64,000 nucleotides of DNA from Wocania_A spongiicola (lineage in GTDB: Bacteria > Bacteroidota > Bacteroidia > Flavobacteriales > Flavobacteriaceae): contig NZ_JAMFLZ010000002.1 in assembly GCF_023502325.1 (NCBI RefSeq), positions 496,001 through 560,000 on the forward strand, in the 5' to 3' direction. The notes beneath the pieces were generated by a model that saw only the letters and a program-made list of their open reading frames with translations, was not told the DNA's origin and did no database searches. Positions 25,696 through 34,033 of the stretch are shown piece by piece (within the stretch, counting starts at the first letter, position 1; the number at the start of each line of letters is the position of its first letter). The position numbers and the translations under genes are program-made.

Positions 25696-26730
25696 ATGTA
25701 CAAAATATTACTTCGCCCTTTATTTTTTTTATTCGACCCTGAAAAGATTCATTATTTTACTTTTTCGTTAATAAAATTTATTTCTAAACTACCTGGGTTT
25801 AATTCAATATTTAGAAGTTTATATGTTATAAATGATAAACGACTAGAACGCAAACTATTCGGTTTAACTTTTAAAAACCCAGTTGGCTTAGCTGCAGGGT
25901 TTGATAAAAATGCAGTATTGTATAATGAGTTAGCAAACTTTGGGTTTGGTTTTATTGAAATTGGTACGGTAACTCCAAAAGCGCAAGCCGGAAATCCTAA
26001 AAAACGCTTGTTTAGATTGAAAGATGACCAAGGAATTATTAACAGAATGGGATTTAACAATGAAGGTTTAGAAGGTGCTATCTCTCAATTAAAGAAGAAC
26101 AAAGGGAAGCTGATTATTGGTGGCAACATTGGAAAGAACACCCAAACAAAACCAGAAGATTATACAAATGATTATTTGGATTGTTTTAATGCGCTACATC
26201 CTTATGTTGATTATTTTGTGTTAAATGTAAGTTGTCCAAATGTAGGTAGTCACGCAAAGTTAAATGATAAAGACTATTTGGAAGAACTGATAAATGCCGT
26301 TCAAAAGGCTAACAAAACTTTTGAAAAACAGAAGCCAATTCTTTTAAAGATAGCTCCAGATTTAAATACAAATCAGCTAGATGAAATTATTCAACTTGTT
26401 ACTGACACTAAATTAGATGGTGTAATTGCTAGTAACACCTCCATGGATAGGAGTGATTTAAAAGCCACTAAAGAACAATTGGAAGCTATTGGAAATGGTG
26501 GTTTAAGTGGACAGCCCATAAAAGAAAGAAGTACACAAGTCATTAAATACCTTTCTGAGAATAGTAATAAATCCTTTCCTATCATTGGTGTTGGAGGTGT
26601 GCATTCAGCAAAAGATGCTCTAGATAAAATTAATGCTGGAGCAGATTTAATACAGATTTACACTGGCTTTATTTACGAAGGACCAAGTTTAATTAAGTCT
26701 ATAAATAAAGCAATTTTAAAGAAAAGCTAA
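25696..26730 (+). CDS. pyrD: Dihydroorotate dehydrogenase, class 2 architecture
   Basis: A 344-residue FMN enzyme oxidising dihydroorotate to orotate in pyrimidine synthesis. It has the class 2 N-terminal membrane-associating extension (~1-40) and class 2 motifs PVGLAAGFDKNA, IEIGTVTPKAQAGNPKKRLFRL, NRMGFNN, SNTSMDR and GVGGVHSAKDA, so it should be quinone-dependent. The catalytic-base position in NVSCPN is Cys180, the residue usual for class 1, where class 2 enzymes such as E. coli PyrD have Ser. Confidence 0.95.
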   Translation: MYKILLRPLFFLFDPEKIHYFTFSLIKFISKLPGFNSIFRSLYVINDKRLERKLFGLTFKNPVGLAAGFDKNAVLYNELANFGFGFIEIGTVTPKAQAGNPKKRLFRLKDDQGIINRMGFNNEGLEGAISQLKKNKGKLIIGGNIGKNTQTKPEDYTNDYLDCFNALHPYVDYFVLNVSCPNVGSHAKLNDKDYLEELINAVQKANKTFEKQKPILLKIAPDLNTNQLDEIIQLVTDTKLDGVIASNTSMDRSDLKATKEQLEAIGNGGLSGQPIKERSTQVIKYLSENSNKSFPIIGVGGVHSAKDALDKINAGADLIQIYTGFIYEGPSLIKSINKAILKKS

Positions 26731-26733
26731 TTT

Positions 26734-28668
26734 TTATTTGATTATTTTTTTTAAAACTCTTGAATTACCATTATTTAAAACTAGCAGGTAAGTTCCTGAA
26801 GGTAAACTACTCACATTAATTGGTCGATTAGATACTGTACCAGATAAAAATGTTTGACCAACTAAATTGGAGATTACATAGTTGGAAATTAATTTTGAAT
26901 CATTAGCTTTTACATAAAGCAAATCACTTTTAACTGGGTTGGGGTATACTTTATATGTGTCGTCAGATATGGGTGTGTAAATCGTTTTAATAAAAACATC
27001 ATCAATGGCGATATCACCTTCCCAACTAGAACCTCTGATAGCTCTAAATCTAACCTTTATAGTCTGATTTGTGTAAGAAGATAAATCAATCGATGCTGTT
27101 AAAAAAGCATCATCTTGATTGTTTTGTTGACTTCCTATAATTGCAGGTATAACGTCGTTTATATAACCTGTCTCTGTTTTTAAATCAATATGTAACTCGC
27201 CAATACCATTTCCAAACATATGGTATGCAAATTCAAGTTCAGAGTTTTCTTTATTAATAGTAAAACAAGGCGAAATAAATTCGGCAATATCACCAGATTT
27301 GGCGCCAGAAGCTTCAACATAAATATATTTACCTAAAATTTCATCCGAATTATCATTATTGGGGCCTGTATTATCAGTAGCTGTTTTTCCAAAATTAGAA
27401 TACCAATTGTATCCGTTTTTTGATACATCGTTGGCTGTCCATCCTTTATCTCCTGCTATTTCAAAACTATCAAAATTCTCATTTAGCATTTCTGGTTGTG
27501 TACCAACTTTAATATATTTAGAATAGGTTTTACTTATAGATTTTGATTTGTTTGAAACCTTAAGTGTTACATCGTAAACCCCAGAATTATATGTATGCTT
27601 TGGGTTTTGATCTGTATAATCTATAATCCCATCAGAATCTATATCCCATTCCCATTGACTTATGTTATTACAATCACTTTTGAAATGTACAGTCAAATTT
27701 TCATCACAAGTTTGACTAATATCTGCACTAAAATCCGCGTTAAACGAAGAACAGGATAAGTAGTTTTTTGTAGTCATATAGAAAGCATACATACGTGCCA
27801 ATTGTTGTTGTGAAAAATGAGCTCTACATCCTTTTTTAGAATACGACATTATGTTTTGTGTATCTGGATTAAACTCTTTTCCATGTGCATCAGTTTCTAT
27901 GCCAATGTATTCACAAAAATTGTTGACATTTTTATCTGTAAGTTTAGGGTCTGCTGGTGTATCACAAATGCCATCACCATCAGTATCACAATTACTACCG
28001 TCAACTAATTCAGTAGTTAAGGAATCATTTTTTGGTCCATGTGTATGTACCAAAGAGAAAAAATGCCCTATTTCGTGTGCTAATGAAGAATCATTTGTAA
28101 CGCAATCGTTTTTCATAACAATAACATCTTGTCTTCCAGCATTATTACTATAACCACAAATGCTTTCGTTTGAATCATTTTTAATAAAATCTGTAAAATA
28201 AATATTTATTAATCCTGCAACATTATTATTTTCTGCTAATAGATTTTCTTCACTTTTATTAAAATGACATAATTTATCATCATCAATATAATTTATACCA
28301 TCACATAAGAAAAATTCCATTAAGGCATCTTTATAAATTTCGTTAAGATTAGAAATAGCACTATTAAGCTCAGTAAGGCTAAGCCCTCCTGTTCCATTTG
28401 AGTTTCTAATAATATGCGCTTTTATAGGAATTGCGTTTACATTTTTTACAGGAATATCACCTTTACCAGATTTAGCATTAAAAAACTCTTGCTCAAAGGC
28501 TTTAAGTTGAGGTTTTATAGTTTGAATATATTTTATAGATTCAGTAGAAGTTATTGTGCCACAATCTGATGTTATGCTTTGACTATACAGAATATTTGTA
28601 ATAGTAAAGCATACTAAGAAAAAAAGAAATTTAAATCTTGATTTGAAAATATTCATTGGGGCAAACAT
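26734..28668 (-). CDS. Secreted M43-type metalloprotease with PKD domain and T9SS signal
   Basis: A 644-residue secreted protease. It has a signal peptide (~1-30, ends YSQS), a pappalysin-type (M43) zinc domain with HEIGHFFSLVH (His198, Glu199, His202, His208) and the downstream Met-turn region QNIMSYSKKGCR, a PKD-type domain (~320-395, WEWDIDSDG), a MAM/adhesion-like beta region (~400-560, AIDDVFIK), and a type IX secretion C-terminal domain (VYPNPV...LPSGTYLL...KKIIK). A later ATG at 28656 is also possible. It converges with pyrD (3 bp between the stops). Confidence 0.9.
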   Translation of the reverse strand: MFAPMNIFKSRFKFLFFLVCFTITNILYSQSITSDCGTITSTESIKYIQTIKPQLKAFEQEFFNAKSGKGDIPVKNVNAIPIKAHIIRNSNGTGGLSLTELNSAISNLNEIYKDALMEFFLCDGINYIDDDKLCHFNKSEENLLAENNNVAGLINIYFTDFIKNDSNESICGYSNNAGRQDVIVMKNDCVTNDSSLAHEIGHFFSLVHTHGPKNDSLTTELVDGSNCDTDGDGICDTPADPKLTDKNVNNFCEYIGIETDAHGKEFNPDTQNIMSYSKKGCRAHFSQQQLARMYAFYMTTKNYLSCSSFNADFSADISQTCDENLTVHFKSDCNNISQWEWDIDSDGIIDYTDQNPKHTYNSGVYDVTLKVSNKSKSISKTYSKYIKVGTQPEMLNENFDSFEIAGDKGWTANDVSKNGYNWYSNFGKTATDNTGPNNDNSDEILGKYIYVEASGAKSGDIAEFISPCFTINKENSELEFAYHMFGNGIGELHIDLKTETGYINDVIPAIIGSQQNNQDDAFLTASIDLSSYTNQTIKVRFRAIRGSSWEGDIAIDDVFIKTIYTPISDDTYKVYPNPVKSDLLYVKANDSKLISNYVISNLVGQTFLSGTVSNRPINVSSLPSGTYLLVLNNGNSRVLKKIIK

Positions 28669-28759
28669 TTACTCAAATGTATACCTAATTGAATATTATG
28701 AATAATAAAAACGTTTAAGCGTTATATTTTATCGGTTAGATTGAAAAATCAACTTAAAA

Positions 28760-29704
28760 TCAGTTAATTACTAGTTTCTTGGTAGTGTTTTTATCGGCAG
28801 ATTTTAAACTTAAAAGATAAACACCTTTGTTTAAATTAGATAAATCTATATCTAATTTAGATAGACCTTTTTCAACTGAAATTTCTTTTACTAATTTTCC
28901 TAAAACATTATAAATTTTTGCTGATAGCAAATCGATTTTTTTAATATTCGTAATCGTAATTTTTCCTTTAGTAGGGTTTGGATAAACTTTTACATTTTCT
29001 AAAATTTCAATATCATTATTGCTTAACACAGAACTAACATAAGTGAAAGTTACAGTACCAATTTTATTAGCATTAAAAGGTGTAGTATTTGAGCGATTTG
29101 TTATAACACCTATTGGATTAGTATCTGGATTACTTCCTGAATAACCTGATCCGTCTTCAGTACCAGCATCATAAGGGTATACGTCTACGGTAAAGGTATC
29201 TTTCCAACCATTGTTTACACCATTATTCCCAGATCTTAGGGTTAAACCGTCAATGCCTATAAACCAATCAGGGCTTGGAGCAATCATAGATGCTAAACTT
29301 ACTAATGGAAAATCTTCGCTTACCTGCACTCCATTTCTAGTTATAGTACCCTTAGCTGACCCTAAACCACCAGCATTAATATACTGATTTGCATCAGCAT
29401 TATTGTTTACTTCTGTTTGAAAAGTAGCAGTAGCACCAGTTTCTGCAACCGATTCAATTCCAGGAGAGGCAGCGGCTCCCATCATTAAAAATGTTCCTGC
29501 GGTTTTATGAGTTGTAATAACTAAGCCTGACCAATGTGCACTCACTGGCAAAGCAATTGTGCTTTGCCCTGTAGTTGGATTATCAGCAACCGATTCCCAT
29601 ATACTTTCAAACTCAATATTATATGTAGCTATACTTTGTCCAAACACTGTAAGTACAGAGAAAAATGTAAATAATAAAAATAGTGAAGAAGTAATTTTTT
29701 TCAT
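28760..29704 (-). CDS. Secreted spondin_N domain protein with T9SS signal
   Basis: The 314-residue protein has a signal peptide (~1-22), a spondin_N domain (~25-220) and a type IX secretion sorting domain (~238-314, VYPNPTKGKITI...LNKGVYLL...KKLVIN). Spondin_N is recognised from YNIEFESIWES at its start, HWSGLVITTHK, SMIAPSPDWFIGIDGL and DVYPYDAGTEDG; in animals the domain occurs in extracellular-matrix proteins. It lies 91 bp upstream of the M43 protease gene on the same strand, so both may be secreted together. Confidence 0.87.
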   Translation of the reverse strand: MKKITSSLFLLFTFFSVLTVFGQSIATYNIEFESIWESVADNPTTGQSTIALPVSAHWSGLVITTHKTAGTFLMMGAAASPGIESVAETGATATFQTEVNNNADANQYINAGGLGSAKGTITRNGVQVSEDFPLVSLASMIAPSPDWFIGIDGLTLRSGNNGVNNGWKDTFTVDVYPYDAGTEDGSGYSGSNPDTNPIGVITNRSNTTPFNANKIGTVTFTYVSSVLSNNDIEILENVKVYPNPTKGKITITNIKKIDLLSAKIYNVLGKLVKEISVEKGLSKLDIDLSNLNKGVYLLSLKSADKNTTKKLVIN

Positions 29705-29804
29705 GAGTTTAATAGCTTAGTGGTTTAATAAATATTTAAGTCTAATTAAATTACAATCCCTTACAAAATAATAGTATTTTTATCGTTCAATTTTTATTTG
29801 TTAA

Positions 29805-30668
29805 ATGCCTAGTAAAGTAAAAATAATTGAATGCCCACGTGATGCCATGCAGGGTATAAAAGATTTTATTCCAACTGCGAGTAAAGTTCAATATATTCAA
29901 TCGTTACTGCGTGTTGGATTTGATACTATAGATTTTGGGAGCTTTGTATCTCCAAAAGCTATACCCCAGATGGTTGATACTGCCGAGGTTTTATCACAAT
30001 TAGATTTAAGTAAAACTACTAGTAAATTATTAGCAATTGTTGCCAACCAGAGAGGAGCCGAAAATGTTTCAGTTTATAATGAAATAGATTATTTAGGTTA
30101 TCCATTTTCAATTTCCGAAAACTTTCAAATGCGTAATACTCATAAAACTATTGCGCAATCAGTTTTAATTTTAGAAGATATTTTAAATATTGCAGATAAA
30201 ACCAACAAAGAAGTTGTTGTTTATATATCTATGGGATTTGGTAACCCTTATGGAGACCCTTGGAATGTAGATATAGTAGGTGAGTGGACCGAGCGATTAA
30301 ATAAAATGGGAGTTAAAATACTTTCATTAAGCGATACTGTTGGTACATCAAACCCTAAAAGTATTGATTACTTATTTTCTAATTTAATACCTCAATATAC
30401 AAATATTGAATTTGGAGCACACTTGCATACAACACCAACTACTTGGTTCGAAAAAATTGATGCAGCTAACAAAGCAGGGTGCATGCGTTTTGATGGTGCT
30501 ATACAAGGGTTTGGTGGCTGCCCTATGGCAAAAGATGAGCTTACTGGAAACATGCCAACAGAAAAATTATTATCATACTTCACTTCTCAAAAAAATAATA
30601 GTTTAAATGCACTCAGTTTTGAGAGTGCTTATAACGAAGCTTCTAAAATATTTAATACTTACCATTAA
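29805..30668 (+). CDS. Hydroxymethylglutaryl-CoA lyase-type enzyme
   Basis: A 287-residue TIM-barrel lyase of the HMG-CoA lyase family, which cleaves HMG-CoA to acetyl-CoA and acetoacetate at the end of leucine breakdown. Visible: ECPRDAMQG near the start (Arg-Asp metal/substrate site, the family form is PRDGxQ), ISMGFGNPYGDPW, the metal-binding pair in GAHLHTT, and the catalytic-Cys loop QGFGGCPMAKDELTGNMPTE. No other leucine-degradation gene is adjacent. Probably monocistronic. Confidence 0.9.
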   Translation: MPSKVKIIECPRDAMQGIKDFIPTASKVQYIQSLLRVGFDTIDFGSFVSPKAIPQMVDTAEVLSQLDLSKTTSKLLAIVANQRGAENVSVYNEIDYLGYPFSISENFQMRNTHKTIAQSVLILEDILNIADKTNKEVVVYISMGFGNPYGDPWNVDIVGEWTERLNKMGVKILSLSDTVGTSNPKSIDYLFSNLIPQYTNIEFGAHLHTTPTTWFEKIDAANKAGCMRFDGAIQGFGGCPMAKDELTGNMPTEKLLSYFTSQKNNSLNALSFESAYNEASKIFNTYH

Positions 30669-30747
30669 AATTTTTACACTTATAATTCTGATATTCAATA
30701 AGTAATAATTTTTTGTAAAAAATTATTTTAATTTATTCTAAATAAGC

Positions 30748-30778
30748 TTTGTGTAAATAATAATCTGTTTTATATTTG
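30748..30778 (+). promoter_or_regulatory. Strong Bacteroidota-type promoter before porin gene
   Basis: TTTG at 30748-30751, a 19-bp spacer and TATATTTG at 30771-30778: an almost ideal -33/-7 pair, 54 bp before the porin ATG. Confidence 0.75.
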
Positions 30779-30832
30779 CAGCTTCAAATAAACAATTATT
30801 TATAATCAGTCTAAATAAAAACAAGACACAAA

Positions 30833-32011
30833 ATGAAAAGACTAACCTTACTTTTTTCAATCTTATTAGTATCATTAGCAAGTGCCCAAACACAGCAAGA
30901 TTCAATCACTTTTGATCCTCAAAAACAATTAAATGCAGCACAACGTTTGCTTTCTGGTAACTATGGTAAAGCAGTTACAGTTGGTGCGTATGGCGAATTA
31001 ACGTATAATCAGCCAGAGGCTAACAATGGAGAATTGGATGTTCAGCGTTTAGTATTGCTTTTTGGTTATAAATTTAACGATAAAACCCAGTTTATTACAG
31101 AGGTTGAGTTTGAACATGTGGAAGAAGTTTTTGTAGAGCAAGCCTTTGTAAATTATGCTATTGCTCCAAATGTAAGTTTACGTGGTGGTTTAATGTTGAT
31201 ACCAATGGGTATAGTTAACGAATTTCATGAGCCAACTACATTTAATGGTGTAGAAAGACCAGCAATAGACAATGCCATTGTGCCAACTACATGGCGAGAA
31301 ATTGGTATTGGTGTTACAGGTAGATTTAACGAAATATCTTTAGGATATCAAGCTTATGTATTTAATGGTTTCAAATCAACTGCTTTTGATGGAGAAGGAG
31401 GAGTAAGTGGCTTTTTAAAAGGTTCTAACGGATTACGAGGAGGGCGACAAAAAGCAATAAAATCAACAGTTGATAGCCCTACACTTTCAACAAAGTTTGA
31501 TTACTATGGTATTCCTGGATTACGATTAGGACTTGCAGGATATTTTGGTAAAACACAAGCAGAAGATGATGTAGAAGAAATTGATGGGGCCAACATCGGT
31601 ATTTCAATGATAGGTTTGGACGCACGTTATGCATTCCAACGTTTTACAGCACGCGGACAGTTTATCCATGCAACTTTAAGCGATACAGAAGCTTATAATA
31701 ATTTAACAGGGCGAGATTTAGGTAGCGCACTTCAAGGATGGTACCTAGAAGGGGCTTACAATTTACTTTCGCAAGAAAAACAGCAAAAACTGTTTGCGTT
31801 TTTGAGGTATGAACAATATGATACACATGCTGATACTGATGGTGCTTTAGTGCAAAATGATGCTTACAACCGTACCGATGTTACGACAGGATTAAGCTAC
31901 CATATTGCCCCAGGAGTAGTGCTAAAAGGAGATTACCAATTTAGAGACAATGCAGTATCTGGCGGTGATGTGCCAAACAGGCTTAATTTTGGTATTGGCG
32001 TTTGGTTCTAA
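30833..32011 (+). CDS. Outer-membrane porin-like protein
   Basis: A 392-residue beta-barrel protein with a signal peptide (~1-19, ASAQ). The mature part is a run of amphipathic strands with short turns (for example VTVGAYGELTYNQ, LVLLFGYKFNDKTQFITEVEFEHVE, VSLRGGLMLIPMG, VNEFHEPTTFNGVERP) and ends with an aromatic C-terminus, FGIGVWF. It resembles the phosphate-selective-porin-like family of Bacteroidota. Driven by a strong promoter and followed, across a repeat element, by the FMN-binding gene. Confidence 0.8.
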   Translation: MKRLTLLFSILLVSLASAQTQQDSITFDPQKQLNAAQRLLSGNYGKAVTVGAYGELTYNQPEANNGELDVQRLVLLFGYKFNDKTQFITEVEFEHVEEVFVEQAFVNYAIAPNVSLRGGLMLIPMGIVNEFHEPTTFNGVERPAIDNAIVPTTWREIGIGVTGRFNEISLGYQAYVFNGFKSTAFDGEGGVSGFLKGSNGLRGGRQKAIKSTVDSPTLSTKFDYYGIPGLRLGLAGYFGKTQAEDDVEEIDGANIGISMIGLDARYAFQRFTARGQFIHATLSDTEAYNNLTGRDLGSALQGWYLEGAYNLLSQEKQQKLFAFLRYEQYDTHADTDGALVQNDAYNRTDVTTGLSYHIAPGVVLKGDYQFRDNAVSGGDVPNRLNFGIGVWF

Positions 32012-32025
32012 AAAAAATAGTTTAA

Positions 32026-32113
32026 GGCGTTACCCTTTTAGGGTCGGGCTTTTGGCAGTCGCTTCCCGATAAAAAATCGGAAGAGCTTCAACAAATGCCT
32101 CAAACCCTAACGC
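32026..32113 (+). repeat. Palindromic intergenic repeat, copy 1
   Basis: An 88-bp element with inverted ends (GCGTTACCC and CCCTAACGC), a GGGTCGGGCTTT core, GCAGTCGCT, a variable hairpin tip (CCGAT/ATCGG) and GAGCTTCAACAA. Copy 2 at 54716-54790 has the same order with a different tip. It separates the porin and FMN-binding genes. Confidence 0.75.
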
Positions 32114-32215
32114 ACAAGTACAAGTACCAAGTAGCTTATTCGTAAATAATATTATTACCAATAAGCTATTTGGCATTTTAATTGTTAAAAGAATAAAAAA
32201 CAATACTTTTACAAT

Positions 32216-32743
32216 ATGAATTTAAAACAGGTTTCATTATTAATTTTAGCTTTAATTATGATGTCTTTTGGTCTACCAAAAAACATTCAGAAAAAAGTAA
32301 ATAAAGAAATCGTAAAAACTTATGGTGTTGAAACTTTCGATTTTACCGAAGTTATTATTGCTTCAGATGTAGCAAAAGGGTTACCATCAAAGTTTGAAAC
32401 CAATAATTTATTTAAAATTGAAGCTAATGGCAACCTTTTAGGTTATGCTTACTTATCTAAGGCACCAAGCAAAACAGCACTTTTTGATTATTTAGTATTA
32501 TTAGATAAAGACTTAATTGTTTTAAAATCAAAAGTTTTAATTTACAGAGAAGAGTATGGTGGCGAAATTGGGAGTAAGCGTTGGTTAAAACAATTTATAG
32601 GTAAAAAAGGCGGAGATCAATTGAAACACGGCGATAATATTATGGCTATTTCTGGAGCTACTATTTCTGTACGTTCTATGACAAATGCAATGAATGATTT
32701 TCTTGAGTCTTTAAGAATACTTCAAAGTAAAAACATCTTGTAA
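32216..32743 (+). CDS. Exported FMN-binding domain protein
   Basis: A 175-residue protein with an N-terminal signal or anchor (~1-22) and one FMN_bind domain (~60-165). The covalent flavinylation motif appears as ISGATIS (Thr in SGAT-type context), preceded by the GGEIGSKRWLKQFIGK segment typical of the family. Such proteins carry FMN in the periplasm or on the membrane face and pass electrons. It is coupled to the next gene, whose ATG follows the stop directly. No ApbE flavin transferase gene is in the window. Confidence 0.85.
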   Translation: MNLKQVSLLILALIMMSFGLPKNIQKKVNKEIVKTYGVETFDFTEVIIASDVAKGLPSKFETNNLFKIEANGNLLGYAYLSKAPSKTALFDYLVLLDKDLIVLKSKVLIYREEYGGEIGSKRWLKQFIGKKGGDQLKHGDNIMAISGATISVRSMTNAMNDFLESLRILQSKNIL

Positions 32744-33232
32744 ATGCAGTTAAACGGATTAATATTTACACTTCCTAAAGAGATTAAATTATTAATCGGT
32801 GCTTTTATAATTGTATTAAGTATAGGTTTTTATACAGGTTTATTGTTTGTTGGCGAAACATCATCAGCTAATCCTAACGGTATTGAAGAACAATATTTAG
32901 GTAATGAAGATGATGAAAATGCTACAGTAATGCGCTTTAAAAAAAGCGAAAGGGAAATGCTTACATTGGTACATAATCATATATTATCAATGTCCATTAT
33001 TTTCTTTTTAATAGGTCTTTTAGTTGCTATTACAAAGCTTAATAATAAGCTTAAACTATTTTTAATCATTGAGCCATTTGTATCTGTTATATTTACCTTT
33101 GGAGGTCTTTATCTACTTTGGACAGGTATCTTGTGGACAAAATACATAGTTATGTTTTCTGGTATTTTGATGACACTCACTTTTTCTCTTTCAATTTTAA
33201 TTGTATTAAAACAATTACTTCAAAAAAGATAG
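32744..33232 (+). CDS. Four-helix membrane protein coupled to FMN-binding protein
   Basis: A 162-residue protein with about four membrane helices (~17-35, 75-95, 103-122, 132-155) and a polar loop between helices 1 and 2 (~40-70). A His pair (LVHNHILSMS) begins helix 2 and could be a haem or quinone ligand, but this is speculation. The start codon abuts the stop of the FMN-binding gene, which implies a shared job, perhaps moving electrons from the membrane pool to the flavin. Family not recognised. Confidence 0.65.
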   Translation: MQLNGLIFTLPKEIKLLIGAFIIVLSIGFYTGLLFVGETSSANPNGIEEQYLGNEDDENATVMRFKKSEREMLTLVHNHILSMSIIFFLIGLLVAITKLNNKLKLFLIIEPFVSVIFTFGGLYLLWTGILWTKYIVMFSGILMTLTFSLSILIVLKQLLQKR

Positions 33233-33266
33233 CTTAAAATATATTTTCTCGTACTTTTATAAAGTT

Positions 33267-33974
33267 ATGAGATGGATTTTGACATTATTAATCTTATTTA
33301 TTTTTAATAATTCGGTTTCTGCCAAAGAATGGCGAAGTTTAAATACCTATCAAAAAATTACTCAAAAGCAAAATCTATCCCCATCCGATTGGTTAAAATC
33401 TGACCGGATAAAAAATACTTTGATTTGGCAAAAAGCTAACAAATACAACCTAATTAATAATTTACCTCAAGAATATACTAAAATTAAAGAACGAAGAGAC
33501 TTTTATAAATGGATGTATAATGTACTTAGTAAAAAAGGACATGAAATGGTTTGGATAAAAATGGCGCATTATATTTCTATCAAATTGCGTAAAATGGAAT
33601 CTCTCCCATTTTCAATATTTTCTAGTAAAAAAATTCTTGAACATGCCAATACAGGCAGTGAAATAGTTTTTAATAATGCATTTTTAGAATTAAGCGTAGT
33701 ATATAAATCTGATAAAATTTATAAAGGAGGCAGAGCAGAAAAGTGGGATAAAGATATTTTGTATAAAGAACAATATAAGTGGATTGATAATATTTATAAA
33801 AAGATGGATGAGAGAAGTTTAAAAAAGCTGCATCGTATTGCAAAAGGCAGGTTTTTATATGGATTAGTTGTTCCTAGAGCAATTCGTTTTAAAGGCAATC
33901 TCTCAAATGCTGAAACACGATATAATTATGCTTTTAATAACCTTAGGGAGTATTGCTTAAACAGATACGAATAA
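33267..33974 (+). CDS. Exported protein of unknown function
   Basis: The 235-residue protein has a signal peptide (~1-20, VSAKEW) and a helical, basic mature part with conserved-looking blocks SLNTYQKITQ, LSPSDWLKSDR, RRDFYKWMYNVLSKKGHEMVWIKMA, and a C-terminal FLYGLVVPRAIRFKGNLSNAETRYNYAFNNL. I recall Flavobacterial homologues that databases call insecticidal-toxin-complex proteins; nothing in the sequence supports toxicity. Lies between the membrane protein gene and guaB. Confidence 0.6.
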   Translation: MRWILTLLILFIFNNSVSAKEWRSLNTYQKITQKQNLSPSDWLKSDRIKNTLIWQKANKYNLINNLPQEYTKIKERRDFYKWMYNVLSKKGHEMVWIKMAHYISIKLRKMESLPFSIFSSKKILEHANTGSEIVFNNAFLELSVVYKSDKIYKGGRAEKWDKDILYKEQYKWIDNIYKKMDERSLKKLHRIAKGRFLYGLVVPRAIRFKGNLSNAETRYNYAFNNLREYCLNRYE

Positions 33975-34000
33975 TTAACACTTATTTTATATTTAAGTCG

Positions 34001-34008
34001 TATATTTG
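34001..34008 (+). promoter_or_regulatory. -7 promoter box of guaB
   Basis: TATATTTG, a full match to the Bacteroidota -7 box, lies 25 bp before the guaB ATG. The -33 element is weak. Confidence 0.5.
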
Positions 34009-34033
34009 CACGCAATTATAACGTAATTGCACA

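Noticed and set aside
27851..28153. 100-codon plus-strand frame rich in Cys and Ser
   Set aside because: Lies opposite the catalytic domain of the M43 protease; the zinc motif shows which strand codes.
33267..33974. Calling this protein an insecticidal toxin component
   Set aside because: That name only comes from recalled database labels; the sequence shows just a signal peptide and a small helical domain.
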